Shown one piece after another: positions 23,195 to 34,225 of a DNA stretch of 64,000 nucleotides. The stretch's first letter is position 1; every line of letters starts with the position of its first letter. The notes below the pieces were generated by a model. That model saw only the letters and a program-made list of their open reading frames with translations, had not been told where the DNA came from and searched no databases. Source of the stretch: Mermis nigrescens (taxonomy: Eukaryota > Nematoda > Enoplea > Mermithida > Mermithidae). A program made the translations under genes and the position numbers. Location: assembly GCA_036768485.1 (NCBI GenBank), contig JAVLUZ010000346.1:1064001-1128000 (forward strand), read 5' to 3'.

Positions 23195-23322
23195 TTTTAT
23201 TTGCTTTCATTGTTTTTCCTACGTAACTGACAAATTCTGCCCAATTGTCACATTGTCCATGAGCACCTTAGCTACTTTGTATATTTTTGATGGTTTTCGA
23301 GTATCACTCCTATTGCACTTAT
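23195..23322 (+). repeat. 5' LTR fragment of the second Gypsy element
   Basis: Matches 25815-25962 over about 130 bp with scattered substitutions; similarity stops at ATTGCACTTA. The rest of the LTR, the true 5' edge and the primer binding site are not resolved. Confidence 0.75.
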
Positions 23323-23579
23323 TTATTGCTCTAAAGTTTTCCAAAACAGATTTAAAGAGCCATTAACACAACCCCCATAAACCTACATTAAACCGTGTAT
23401 AAATATAAAATGTTTGAATATAGTGGGTTGTCTTCTTTTGAGTTGCATTGTGAGTGATAATTCAGTCGTCATATAGTCATTGTATTGTCGTCATATTATT
23501 GGTTGAAGTGTTATCCTATTTTTATTAAAATGCCAAAAGCATGTAAGTCTTCGCATTCTAGCATTATATATTTTACCTG

Positions 23580-24450
23580 ATAAGATGTTCTAAATTGCTT
23601 GCATAAAGGAGGTATGAAACAGTGAGTAAATAAATGTGAGTTTAGCTTTAATGAAGTACAATATCTAGGATATAAAATTTTGCATGCTGGAATTCTTCCA
23701 GACGACAGTAAATTTGAAGCAGTATGAGCCATAAAGGAACCGCAAAACGCAAAAAAAATAAAAGCGTTTTTGGGTCTTATATTGTATTATAGATGATTCA
23801 CTAAAAACTGCGCTCAGTTATCTCAACCCCTCACCAAACTCTTAAAGAAGGGGGAGAGGTTCGAGTGGACTGTGTCACAATAAGAAGCCTTTGATTTACT
23901 GAAAAACATGCTAATTCAACTGCCAATTTTAGCTCATCCGGATTTTAATAAGCCTTTTGTCCTACAGACAGATGCTTCAATTTTAGGAATAGGAGCAGTT
24001 TTAAGCCAGATTAGCAAAGATGGCTTAGAGCATCCAATTGCGTATGTTAGTAGAACATTAAAACCAGCTGAGAAAAACTATCCAATTACTGAGCTTGAGA
24101 CTCTTGCTGTAGTCGAGTTTGTCAAATATTTTAGACCATATTTGTACATGCATGAAATCACTGTTCACACAGATCATGCTGCGGTTAAAGCCGTTTTAGG
24201 AAAGCAAAATGCCTCTACATGCATTGCACAATGGGGTTTGGCACTTGAAGATACTAAGCTTGACATTGTACCGAGAAAAGGTAGCAAGAACAAAAATGCT
24301 GATGCTTTTTCGCGTTTTCTGAATGAAAAAGCAACACCTGTCTTTGATATTGAAACTGATATTATTAGTCGCACTCAAGAATGTGTCATTGTAAATTTCG
24401 CTCACAAAAATAATTTTAACTTAACTATCCTACAGCGTAAAGATCATTAA
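23580..24450 (+). pseudogene. Gypsy RT thumb and RNase H, stops at 23725, 23794, 23881
   Basis: One frame from 23635 reads NEVQYLGYKILHAGI, then FLGLILYYR, LTKLLKKGERFEW and the RNase H domain. RNase H starts at LQTDASILGIGAVLSQ (first Asp) and includes EKNYPITELETLAVVEF (Glu), HTDHAAVKAV (second Asp) and NADAFSRF (last Asp). In-frame stops are TGA 23725, TGA 23794 (in the conserved YYR-x-F) and TAA 23881; from 23908 to 24450 the frame is open. The catalytic RT box is not recognisable upstream, so the RT fingers and palm are deleted or scrambled. Confidence 0.88.
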
Positions 24451-24529
24451 CTTAATATTATGATACATTAAGTTAGAAACAAAATAAATACACCTGAATT
24501 AGAGCATTTTGAGTAAAAATGGCATATTA

Positions 24530-25633
24530 TATTACATAGAAAATGGACCTTATAAAATTATGGTACCTGGAAAGTTGCAAGCTTTAATTATTCAGACTCA
24601 TCACGACAATGAGCTAGCTGGTCATTTTGGCGCACAAAAAATCCATTCAGCTAATTGCTAAGCATTACAATTGGAACACGATGCACTAAGATGTTACTGA
24701 GTATTGTAAGATGTGTAAGCAGTGTTAGTTGAATAAACCAACAAGACATATAGTTAAAGCCGAACTAAAACCAATTTTAGTTAGTGGTCCATTTGAGAGA
24801 CTAGGTTTTGACTGTATGGGACCATTACCAATCACTGAAAATGGCAAACTTTCTATACTTGTTTTCATTGATTATTTTTCGAAATACATTGAAGCATTTG
24901 CAACACAAAATATTATGGCAGAAACAATTGCAAAACTTTTTGTGTCACAGATCATATGCAGACATGGTGCACCACACATTTTGCAGTCAGACCAAGGAAG
25001 TGACTTTACATCAGAGCTATTGACTGAAGTTACAAAAATGCTAGTTGTAAAGAAGGTGCACAGCACTGCATATCATCGATATCCAATGGTGAAGTTGAAC
25101 GAGCAAATCAAACTCTAGCCACCCGTATGCATATGTATGTAGAAAGCAATCAAATGGATTGGGATGACCACCTCCCTTTTGCAGTTTTTGCTGTTAATAT
25201 TAGTGTTAATGAATTGACACAGCATGCACCTTGCAAACTCATTTATGGACAATTATCTAAGCTACCGATAGATGTTGCTTAAACTGCTGATATAAATCCT
25301 TATTTGGTAGATATCAATTCATACAGTGATGCAGTCAAGCAGCACTTCACACAATCTTCAGATGTAATTCAGATTATGATACATGAATTGCAAGAAAAAT
25401 ATGCAAAATATTATAATAAAAGTGTGAATGACATTAGCTACCAAATTAATGATTTGGTGCTAAAAGTATCACAAAGAATTGAACGTGGCTTAGGTAAAAA
25501 GCTTGCACAAGTATTTCAAGGTCCCTATAAGGTAATTGCTATTGACTATCCTAATATAACTATTCAGTCTCTTACAAGAACGGGAACTGAAACTCTTCAT
25601 GTCAACCAAACAAAACCATATTTTTGTAAATGA
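24530..25633 (+). pseudogene. Gypsy integrase of the second element, frameshifted
   Basis: The order is a zinc-binding His pair (THHDNELAGHFG, about 24596) with CKMCKQC (about 24708, after shifts), first Asp in FDCMGPLP (about 24805), second in LQSDQGSDF (about 24984), and Glu in NGEVERANQTL (about 25086), which lies one frame away because of an indel near 25080. A TAA at 25279-25281 interrupts the post-core region. The C-terminal domain from 25304 is open (GPYKVIAIDYPNITIQSL) and ends at 25633, 80 bp before the polypurine tract. Confidence 0.88.
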
Positions 25634-25702
25634 GACAAAACAAACTACACTATGCAAAATTAACCAAAAATACAGTTGAATAGTCAGAGGACGTCCAAAT
25701 TA

Positions 25703-25713
25703 AAGAAGGGGGA
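25703..25713 (+). promoter_or_regulatory. Polypurine tract, second-strand primer site
   Basis: AAGAAGGGGGA immediately upstream of TGTGACATAC. In LTR retrotransposons this purine run primes plus-strand DNA next to the 3' LTR. Confidence 0.75.
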
Positions 25714-25962
25714 TGTGACATACAAAGCATGCAAGATTAATCCACATGGATAAGCTTGTCAGTGAAAAAGGTCTATGTGAAATATAAACACTTGTTCTTA
25801 TTCTTTTGACTTTGATTTAAACTAATCGTTTTATTGGCTTTCATTGCTTTTCTTATGTAACTGATGAACTCTGCCCAATTGTCACATTGTCCATGCGCAC
25901 CTTAGCTACTTCGTATATTTTTGACAGTTTTTGCATATCACTTCTATTGCACTTAAGTAGTG
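25714..25962 (+). repeat. 3' LTR of the second Gypsy element
   Basis: Begins TGTGACATAC after the polypurine tract and carries the segment shared with 23195-23322. The right edge is uncertain because the two copies stop matching at ATTGCACTTA; a CA end is plausible near 25955. Confidence 0.75.
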
Positions 25963-26004
25963 AAAGCCACTACTGTAGATCGCGTTTCTAGCTTGCAGCC
26001 TTAA

Positions 26005-26019
26005 CCCTTTCCTTCCCGA
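26005..26019. repeat. piggyBac left terminal repeat with TTAA
   Basis: CCCTTTCCTTCCCGA, preceded by TTAA (26001-26004). It matches the reversed end at 40851-40865 at 14 of 15 positions. Confidence 0.7.
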
Positions 26020-26228
26020 ATTAGTAAATTCATTAGAAAAAAATGAGGTTATTTTTCTCACTTATAAAACACATTCTAAGCATAATGTAAAAGTTCGCTT
26101 CATTCTAAGCATGATTGGTGACTTGGGGTGATTTGATGTCTGAACATCAATGGGAAGATAGAATGTCAATAATCTTAACAGTGAAATTCTTCATTGCAGT
26201 ACACAAACAAGTAAAAGTAAACAAAAAA

Positions 26229-28079
26229 TCATGGCACATTATGAAAATCTCTAAAACAGTTTTGATTCTTGATTAAGCAGAGGTACACGTTACATTTTGA
26301 GCATTTCACATGAGTGTAACCAGCTTCATTTCTAGAGCAGAAACAACAACGCCTTTGGTCTTCACTGTACTCTAGGCCAGTGTCCAATATTATCAAATCG
26401 AACAATGTTTTGAGGAATGGTGTGATCAGGTTTTCGACCTCGCTTTGTGGGGGGCGTCCCAGCAAAAGGTAATGAGGGCTGGCCCCTCTGGCGAACTGGC
26501 AGAGCTTTTTCTGCGTGTAGCAGACCATCCACAACTTGAACTTGAAAATTGACTAGCATTAGAACGTTTTTTGCACTGATTTTTGACTGTTCGCAGTGCC
26601 TTCTGTACAGTAGCCATCCACTGACAACAGCGAGGTTAAAGCCAAAGTAGATGAGGCATATATAAGGTTTTTGAACCACACTTGATGTGGTACAAAGCTA
26701 TCAGCATGTCAGCTAGGTCCACTCCGCCCATGTGCAAATTGTACTGTTCAACAATTTCTGGATGTGGAATATGAATATAATCCTTGTCCTTGAGTGACCA
26801 TCGCCTGACTGGTTCAGCCATACTAATTCCAATAAAGCTCGTCATTAAATTGACACAACCATTGTCAAACCATTAAATTATGCAGAGATTAGAATTAGCA
26901 TCAATGACATAGTCAAATGAGCCGCGACTTTCTTTTTCCAAATCTTTCTCCGATTTGATAAAATTTTGGGCACCTTTTAGCCTGTTTCCACGCACAGTCC
27001 CTAAGCTAAAGATTCCACGTTTTGGAGGTAAATGAGCAGATCCCGCGTTGAAAAATAATTATCACAGTAGACTTTGTGACCAACATTCGATGGCAAAGTA
27101 GCACAGAGATCCGTGACCACAGATCCTTAAACGCCAAGCTCCTCAGAAGTTGCACTATTTTAATCACGGCCAACATAAATAGAAAAATCGTAAGTAATAC
27201 CACTGATGCCGCACCGAGACAGACCTTGATTCCCCATTTACTTGGCTTCTTGGGGTTATATTGACGAATGCCCCATTGGGTTTTAGTGGGGATTATCATT
27301 TCATCAACAGAATTCTTTTCTTTGGGCTCAACTTTCAGGCAATTTTCAGCGTAGCTTGGCAATAAATGGACGAATCTTATAAAGGCGGTCATAGTTCGAG
27401 TCATCCTTCTCTGGCATTAATGAATTATTGTTGAAATAAAGGTTTGCCTTGATCAAATCAAACCCGTTTCTGTTCATAGTGTCAGCAACAAAAGGAATTC
27501 AAGTCTCAGGCGCCCAATGCATCCGGTAGCTGGGGAATTTTGTCACACCCATGTGCAGTAAGATTCCAATGAAGTTTTCAATTTTTGAAGATTTAGTCGA
27601 AAATGGCAATGAGCCCAATTTGCTAATTGATTTTTGAGCTGCATACAGATTAGTTTGCTCGAAACAGTGTTCAATCATGTGCTGATCGATAAACCTTTTA
27701 AAATACTCGTAAGGCAATGGCAAGTCTGGAGGTGGCGCTGAAAATTTGTTTCCTGTGAAGACAGCGTCAACAGGACATGGGGGTCCTTTTTGCCAACGGT
27801 ACGTATGCTGGGGAATATTTGACCTATTTTGGGCTGCTAAATCAGTGAGCAGCACATCTTCTGGTTCGGATTCAGATTCTTCCTGAGGCTGCTGAACGTT
27901 GACCACTTCATTATACATATGTGCTACTTCTTCCTGCACATTGAATTCCGTATCATCTTCATCATCATTGCTTTGCTACTCTCAAGACCAAACTCAGTAA
28001 CAAGATCATTTACGTCGACTAAGCGCTGAATACCATTTCGATTTATTCGTATTTTTCTTGAAGGTTCGTTTTGAGACAT
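26229..28079 (-). pseudogene. piggyBac transposase, near full length, frameshifted
   Basis: Cut-and-paste DDE transposase of the DDE_Tnp_1_7 family. From the ATG at 28079: a short basic start; an acidic N-terminal region (EESESEPEDVLL); LPLPYEYFKRFI and FIGILLHMGVTKFP (27499-27939); VDEMIIPTKTQWGIRQYNPK with the first catalytic Asp and KPSKWGIKV (about 27290-27210); VRRWSLKDKDYIHIPHPEIV then HMGGVDLADMLIA with a later catalytic Asp (26845-26690); LAVVSGWLLYRRHC; and a C-terminal Cys/His domain (CCFCSRNEAGYTHVKCSKC, then FRDFH). At least four frame changes separate these blocks. Length and domain order are normal for the family, so decay came after insertion. Confidence 0.92.
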
Positions 28080-28154
28080 AATGATAAACGTCCTAAAAGG
28101 GCTAATTGTTCAAAACGGATATTTTGCAAAACAATGAAGAGGTCAAAAACGTAC

Positions 28155-28337
28155 ATGTAACATGGGGATGGGGATCCCCACCAAAAGTTGGTCATTTTCC
28201 TTCCATCCCCCAAAGTCAGAAATGTTTTATCCCTCCCTCATTTTTGAGAAAAATTTGCTATTTTTGGCCATTTAGATGCTTTTTTTTACCATTTTTGGCT
28301 AAAAATGAACTCATTTATGTTTCCGCCCTGCCGGAAC
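28155..28337. repeat. GGGGATCCCC-type repeat fragment
   Basis: ATGTAACATGGGGATGGGGA matches words at 30346 and 30554 (ACAGGGGGTGAGAAGGGGAT; ACAGGAAGGATGGGGGATAC) and at 36168 and 36376. This shows a short interspersed family present inside and outside the duplicated unit. Confidence 0.5.
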
Positions 28338-28557
28338 CATAGGCAGGCAGCACCAAAATTCTTAGGAGGCGGGGGAGAGGTTTGGGGAGGGTGCAAGATC
28401 TTTTAGAAGTATGAAAAAATTTGGTATGAAGAAATCACGAAAAAAAAGAAAAAATTTCAAAAATTGAATTCTAGGGGTATTTAGGTTTTTTATTGGGGGT
28501 TTCAGCCTTTTGGGGGCTACATACCCCCTAAACCCCCTTTTCCCACGCCCATGTGTT
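28338..28557. mobile_element. Family A MITE inside the piggyBac interval
   Basis: 220 bp, starting CATAGGCAGGCAGCACC and ending CACGCCCATGTGTT. Flanks GCCGGAAC (28330-28337) and GCCGGGAC (28558-28565) match at 7 of 8 positions. The core is shortened relative to other copies. Confidence 0.8.
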
Positions 28558-28828
28558 GCCGGGACCCCATACCCAAAATTTGGAGTCATTACATGGATGG
28601 TCAAAAATATCAAAAATAACCAAAACCTACATAAAAACGCATTTTTGGGAGTACGCCATTTCTGTGAGGTCTTTCTTTAGCTTGAAGGTCCAGTCCAGAC
28701 CCCCATGCTCATTTGTGCATAGACACGTGCACCAAATGCAGAACATACACAAGAGCATCAATATTCCAACAAAGATTAGAAAAAATTTGATGAAAAACCA
28801 AAAACTTATTTATTATTTTATTATCCAG

Positions 28829-28860
28829 AACCAGACTATGCGCTGCGCGCATAGTCTGGT
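28829..28860. repeat. 31-bp palindrome opening copy 1
   Basis: Two 14-bp arms (first arm ACCAGACTATGCGC) around the loop TGC. The same palindrome opens copy 2 at 34854-34884. Half of it, CGCATAGTCTGGTTTGTT, recurs about 150 bp further in both copies. Confidence 0.9.
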
Positions 28861-29627
28861 TTGTTCGCTTCGCTCACGGAGAAGGCCGTAAAATTCTCTA
28901 CAAAACAAAATTTTTTTTGTCAAAATTGGATGAAAATTGATAAAGTTATGAACAAAATGAGATTTTTGAAAAATTTACAGAGAAAAAATGCTCGCATAGT
29001 CTGGTTTGTTACCACGAGCTAAGGTTGTAGGCTACAGAACAAAAAAAATTTATGAAAATTGGTCAAGAATTGAGAAAGTTATGAAGAAAATAAGGAGACC
29101 CAATCCCTGAAGTAGCAAATAAATCAGTGTAGCCTATAGATAACGGTTTACTGTAACTGTATTCAGGTATTTACAATTGATGTTTAGGCGCTTGGTGCCC
29201 ATTTCTCTGCTGGGTCATAAACTATTTTGCAGTGCTTGATCATATTCCAAAATTAATTACTTTACAGTTTACTGAGGCACCTTCGACATCATGGACTGGA
29301 AACGGATGGGCTTACCCCCTTAGAAATGTTCCCACACCCCTATATATACTTATGAGTGTCATTAACCATTCATGTTTTAAGCTAGAACATTTGACAACTC
29401 AAAAAGTTGAAAGCGCGGCTGCGCCGCGCTTTGTACTGATTCCAGCCACCTGCTCAAAGGTGCAATCTTTTTGCTTTGCTTGCATGGTGCGCTTGCTTGC
29501 ATAGTGCGCTTTGCACACCATGCACGCGCTCACTTTGCTCATATGGTGCGCTTCACGCACCTATTTGCGCTCACTTTGCTTGCAACGTGCGCTTTGTGCA
29601 CCAACACGCACTCACTTCACTCACATA

Positions 29628-30045
29628 CTCAAAAACTTATCCCCTCCCTGAACTTAATTCAAGTACTATGCTTAATTTGTTCAAGAACTAAAAAAGGGCA
29701 AAGATGCAAAAATCGAAAATTCAAACTTTGACACTTACCTTTCAAAAACTTATCCCCTCCATGAACTTAATTCAAGTACTACGCTTAATTTGTATAATAA
29801 CTAAAAAAAGCACAAAGATGCAAAAATCGAAAACTTAAACTTTGACACTTACCTTTCAAAAACTTATCCCCTCCCTGAACTTAATTCAAGTACTACGCTT
29901 AATTTGTTTAATAACTTAAAAAAGGGCAAAGATGCAAAAATCGAAAATTTAAACTTTGACACTTACTTTTCAAAAACTTATCCCCTCCCTGAACTTAATT
30001 TGAGTACTACGCTTAATTTCTTTTATAACTAAAAAAGGGCATGCT
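29628..30045. repeat. 112-bp tandem array, four units (copy 1)
   Basis: Units begin CAAAAACTTATCCCCTCC at about 29628, 29745, 29857 and 29968, each with CTTAATTCAAGTACTA and AAAGATGCAAAAATCGAAAA. Copy 2 has three units (35570-35860). Confidence 0.9.
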
Positions 30046-30944
30046 TGACTTTGCTGCACTTGCACAATGCACTTTGCACACCATGCAAGCCCTTGCTTGA
30101 CTCTCAAGGTGTGCTCTGAACACCAAATACCCTTTTACTACTTCACACACCTTTACATGCTTGCTTGACTTGCATGGTGCGCAAAGCACACCATGTTTGT
30201 GCTCACTGCACTCACATGGAGTGTTCAGCGCACCATGTTGGTCAACTAAGGATTAATTATTCACATAACATATAACAAAACTAATTATTTAAAATCTAGC
30301 TTCAAAAAGCCATGACAGAGGTAAACTGAAAAATGCCTTACCCATACAAGTAACAGGGGGTGAGAAGGGGATTCCCAACCTGAAATTGATCTTCCCCCTT
30401 TCTCCCTCAATGCCAGGAAATTCTTAAAACTCTTCCCCAATTTTCAGAGCCATTACATTTTTGGCAGTTTTTGGGTGTTTAAGGAGGTCATTTACCCCCT
30501 CCCCTTCTGAAAACAGCCATGATTACCCCCCAATTTCGAGCTATTACATGCATACATGTAACAGGAAGGATGGGGGATACTCCACACCCGAAGTCCGACA
30601 TCCCTATCTAGTGCAGAGCCAGAAAATGTTTGACTACCCTATTGTTAGGAAAGAGTTAAAATTTGCCTACTTTCGGAACACGTTGAAAACCTAGGTTTTT
30701 ATGAGAATCTGTATGAATAATCCGAGACTTTAATTATTTTAGGTTGGGTCTGCCCTGACCCTCTTATTGAGATCGTTTTATGGGCCTGGTAGATTATGTT
30801 GCACCATTACCTGAAAAGTCATAGATTTTGCAATTTGAATTCTGTTGCATAAAACTGGTATAATTCCAAAAAGTAGTAAAAGGAATATAAGTCTTCATCA
30901 ATAAATATTACAACCTGAAAATGAAAAAAACATGAAAATACCTA

Positions 30945-31265
30945 AACAGTAAAAAGTGGGTTAGGCTTAGGCTATATTTCTTGCTAAAAATTTAATTCTT
31001 GCCTATTTTTGGAAAAAATTGGAAGAATTACCCAAGATTTTAACCATTTCAAAAGAGTGGGCTTAGGCTTAGGCTATATTTCTTGCAAAAAATTGAATTC
31101 TTGCCTTTTTTGGAAACACACCCACCATCTAAAAAATTTAAACAAATGTAAATATTTATGCAGTAAAAAGTGGGGTTAAGCTTAGGCTTAGGCTTGATCC
31201 CTCAATTCTTGGAAAAAATGAATTCTTGCCTGTTTCTGGAAAATGTTGGAAAATTGTGAGAATTA
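30945..31265. repeat. About 105-bp diverged tandem block with TTAGGC doublets (copy 1)
   Basis: Three units: GTGGGTTAGGCTTAGGC (about 30957), GTGGGCTTAGGCTTAGGC (about 31058) and GTGGGGTTAAGCTTAGGC (about 31170), each followed by TTTCTTGC or GATCCCTC and GAATTCTTGCCT. TTAGGC is the common nematode telomere unit, but only two to three copies are present. Confidence 0.75.
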
Positions 31266-32479
31266 GGTTTATAAAATACCTAGATAGCATCCAAGTTGAA
31301 AAAAACCAAAGTTCAAAGAGCCAATCTTCAAAAAACTTGTACACTGAGTTAACTTAGGGACATATTTGCCGAAAATTCTAGAATCCTCTTAATAAGAAAA
31401 TAATTCGCTTTTGGAAACTCTCAGAAGATCGCCAAATTTAATCATCTGACCCTAATGACAAAAAACCAAAAATCATAAATTTAAACTTTGCCATCTAGAT
31501 TTCTTTCCTCTCAAAATTTAGGCCAAGCGCTGCGCTAAGTATACATAATCCCTTAAAGACAAAAAAATCACTTTTGATAACTTTCAGATCACCTAAAATC
31601 ATTATTTGCTATTAGTAATGAATAAACCAAAATTCGGGAATTCATGATGAAATTGATGGAAAGCAGGGCTGCGCCCTGCTTTACTTGAATTCTACTTATG
31701 CTTCGGACATAACAAACGTACTTTATTCTGTTCATTATTGCAGATTTTGTTAAAAGCTTTCCTTGAAGCCAGCAATTTGAAAAAAATTGAGAAAGCTTGT
31801 GATTCATACAAATTCATGAAACTCAATAAAATGCAATCCAGCATGGCCTACAAATTCATTCATAGGACATGTTGTTCCTTTTGGAGTACAAAGAGCTCCA
31901 TGTTACCCATTTAAAGACAGCATTATATTGCTGCTTCCATTTCCGGCGTCTAACCACTTTTCCATTTTCCATTTTTTGGCTTTACCCATTTTTCCATTTT
32001 CCATTTCCGGCTTTTACCCATTTTCCATTTCCAATTTCATTTAAGGATTTTACCCACACCCATAATTTACTAATCCGTTTTCACCCCTCCCCATCTCACT
32101 CTCATTGTGCATCCATGCCCTAAAGCCCGACCGAATCACAATAGCAGTCAGCCAATCAAGCAAAAGCTTGCATAAGAGAGGATTTACAGTAATCAGCTCT
32201 TTAATCAAAAATTGTAACTTGCAACAAAGATAAGATCAAATTATTCTAACAACACCTTAATTAATGTCATAAAATTTTTGTATTGTGCCTTCTCTGCTTC
32301 CTAATGTTTGCTTCATACTCTTAAATACATAAAGTTTAGTCAGCTACAGTAATCAGTCAATGGCAAAAGAGCATTATCATTACCCTCTTGTTACACTCTA
32401 CTCTAAGGATGCTAAAAATTTAAAAATTCATAACTCTGCTAATAATGATCCAATTTGAACAAACTTTTTTTTTCAGTAG

Positions 32480-33256
32480 CCTACTTATATGTGCTTGCTT
32501 TGCGCACCTATACGTGCTTGCTTTGCTCGCATGGTGCACTCCGCACAACTACACGCGCTCGCTTCACTCGCATGGTGCGCTTACACGCTTGCTTTGCTCG
32601 CATGGTGCACTCAGCACACCTATACACGCTTGCTTTGCTCACATGGTGCGCTCCGCGCACCTATACGCGCTTGATCCGCTCGCATGTTGCGCTTTGTGCA
32701 CCTATTTGCGCTTGCTCTGTTTGCATGGTGCGCTTCGCGCACCTAAATGTGCTCGCTTCGTTTGCATGGTGCGCTTTGCGCACCTACACGCGCTCGCTTT
32801 GCTTGCATGATGGGCTTGTGCACCTATATGCGCTCAATTTGCTCACATAGTGCGCTTCACACACCTATACACGCTTACTTCGCCCGCATGGTTGTGCTCC
32901 GCACACCTACACGCGCTCACTCCGCTCACATTGTGCGCTTTGCGCACCTATACGCGCTCGCTTTGCTCGCATGGTGCGCTCCGCGCACCTATACGCGCTT
33001 GCTTTGCTCACATGGTGCGCTCCGCGCACCTATATGCGCTTGATCCTCTCGCATGGTACGCTTTGTGCACCAATACACGCTCACTCTGTTCGCATGGTGC
33101 GCTCGCGCACCTACATGCGCTCGCTCACTTTGCATGGTGCGCTTTGCGCACCTACACGTGCTCGCTTTGCTTGCATGATGGGCTTTGAGCACCTATATGC
33201 GCTCGCTTTGCTCACATAGTGCGCTTTGCACACCTAAACACGCTCGCTTTGCTCCC
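32480..33256. repeat. 41-bp hairpin array, about 19 units (copy 1)
   Basis: The unit is close to CGCACCTATACGCGCTTGCT plus TTGCTCGCATGGTGCGCTCC. Each unit holds a short hairpin GGTGCGC-TNC-GCGCACC and a CGCTTGCTTTGCTCGC segment. The array is 41 bp in phase, so it reads in all frames as low-complexity Leu/Cys/Ala/His strings; these are not genes. Related single units occur at 29480-29620 and 30050-30230. Confidence 0.92.
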
Positions 33257-33714
33257 CCTGTCTAAATTTGTTTTGTAGACTTACCCTCGACCCACATAGG
33301 CGCTCGCAACAAAAAATATTACTCTGGCATTACTATTACCTTTGAAAAACGCAAGAACTACGTTCTAACCCTTCCGGGAGCACTTTCTTCGAAATTTTTT
33401 AAAATTTGGAAAAAATTCAAAAATTCACTGCTCCACCAATATTTATCCAATGTGAACAAACTTTTTTTGTTTATTAGCTTACTGCATGGGCTTTTGAAAA
33501 AAAATTTTAAAAAAATTCTGTCGCTACAGTAACCCCTTAAAAAACTGATTTTTTACACAAAACTCTTAAGTCATAATGCTTAAGTTACACTCTTATCCCA
33601 GCTGTGCCACTACTTGCACGTTACTCAGAAGGGTCTTGGCTACTTATTAAAAAACAGTTGAGGGGGTTTACCCGGACTTGAGAGAGTTACATCCCTGCAT
33701 CAAAAAACATGGTG

Positions 33715-34225
33715 TCTCACTGTAGCTTATGTAGCTTACTGTAGATTCATGCTAGAGAAAAATTTTTTGCATCAATCGATAGATCTTTTTAAGGCGCATC
33801 TAATGATGCTAATGAAAATGATCTAGCATTAGAAAAAACCTTTTTATTATGGTTTATTGAAAGTATCATATTTTTCATACTGTAAGAAATTCTATTTCTC
33901 GAGAAGTATCCTATTTAAACGCATGAGACTTAAATCGCTGGAATTCTTAGACAATACTCTTTTAGAAAATGAAGTATCCAAAAAAATGACGAGAATGTCG
34001 TCAAGATATCTAATGATAAACAATGCATTGATATAAATAGAATGTTTTATTACTGTAGCTTACTGTAGGTCAATGGTATCTCAAAGTTTTTAGCATCCAT
34101 CGATAGATCTTTTTAAGGCGCATCTAACAATGCTAATAAAAGTGATTTTGCCTCATCAGAAACACTTTTACAGCTGTTTATAAAAAGTAGCAATTTTTCA
34201 TACTGTAGATTACTGCGGAACACGA
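33715..34225. repeat. About 330-bp tandem pair with CGATAGATCTTTTTAAGGCG (copy 1)
   Basis: Two diverged units (about 33715 and 34045) share CTTACTGTAG, ATCGATAGATCTTTTTAAGG, CGCATCTAA-GATGCTAA and TTTTTCATACTGTA. The same pair recurs in copy 2 at about 39165-39670. CTGTAG/CTACAG words are dense here. Confidence 0.7.

Larger units (their letters stand above)
23185..25970 (+). mobile_element. Second Ty3/Gypsy element, internally deleted
   Basis: A direct repeat of about 140 bp flanks the pol remains: 23195-23322 and 25815-25962 share TTTGCTTTCATTG-type sequence, CTGCCCAATTGTCACATTGTCCAT, GCACCTTAGCTACTT and CTATTGCACTTA. These are LTR pieces. A purine tract (AAGAAGGGGGA, ending 25713) immediately precedes TGTGACATAC, the expected polypurine tract and 3' LTR start. 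Gag, protease and most RT fingers are missing, and pol carries several stops and shifts. It is a different lineage from the element at 1-3142. Confidence 0.85.

Noticed and set aside
28095..28104. AAAGGGCTAA as the right end of the piggyBac element
   Set aside because: It lies about 15 bp from the transposase ATG and matches the left end only at CCCTTT; the 40851-40865 end matches 14 of 15 bases with TTAA. Kept as an alternative, not as the main call.
29480..29640. CRISPR-like array because of regular CGCTTGCTTTGC repeats
   Set aside because: Repeats are imperfect, have no unique spacers of constant length, and occur in eukaryotic transposon-rich DNA with no cas genes.
32445..33219. Many overlapping open frames giving Leu/Cys/Ala/His-rich proteins
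   Set aside because: They arise from the 41-bp tandem array read in several frames on both strands; composition and periodicity follow the DNA repeat and no frame is favoured.
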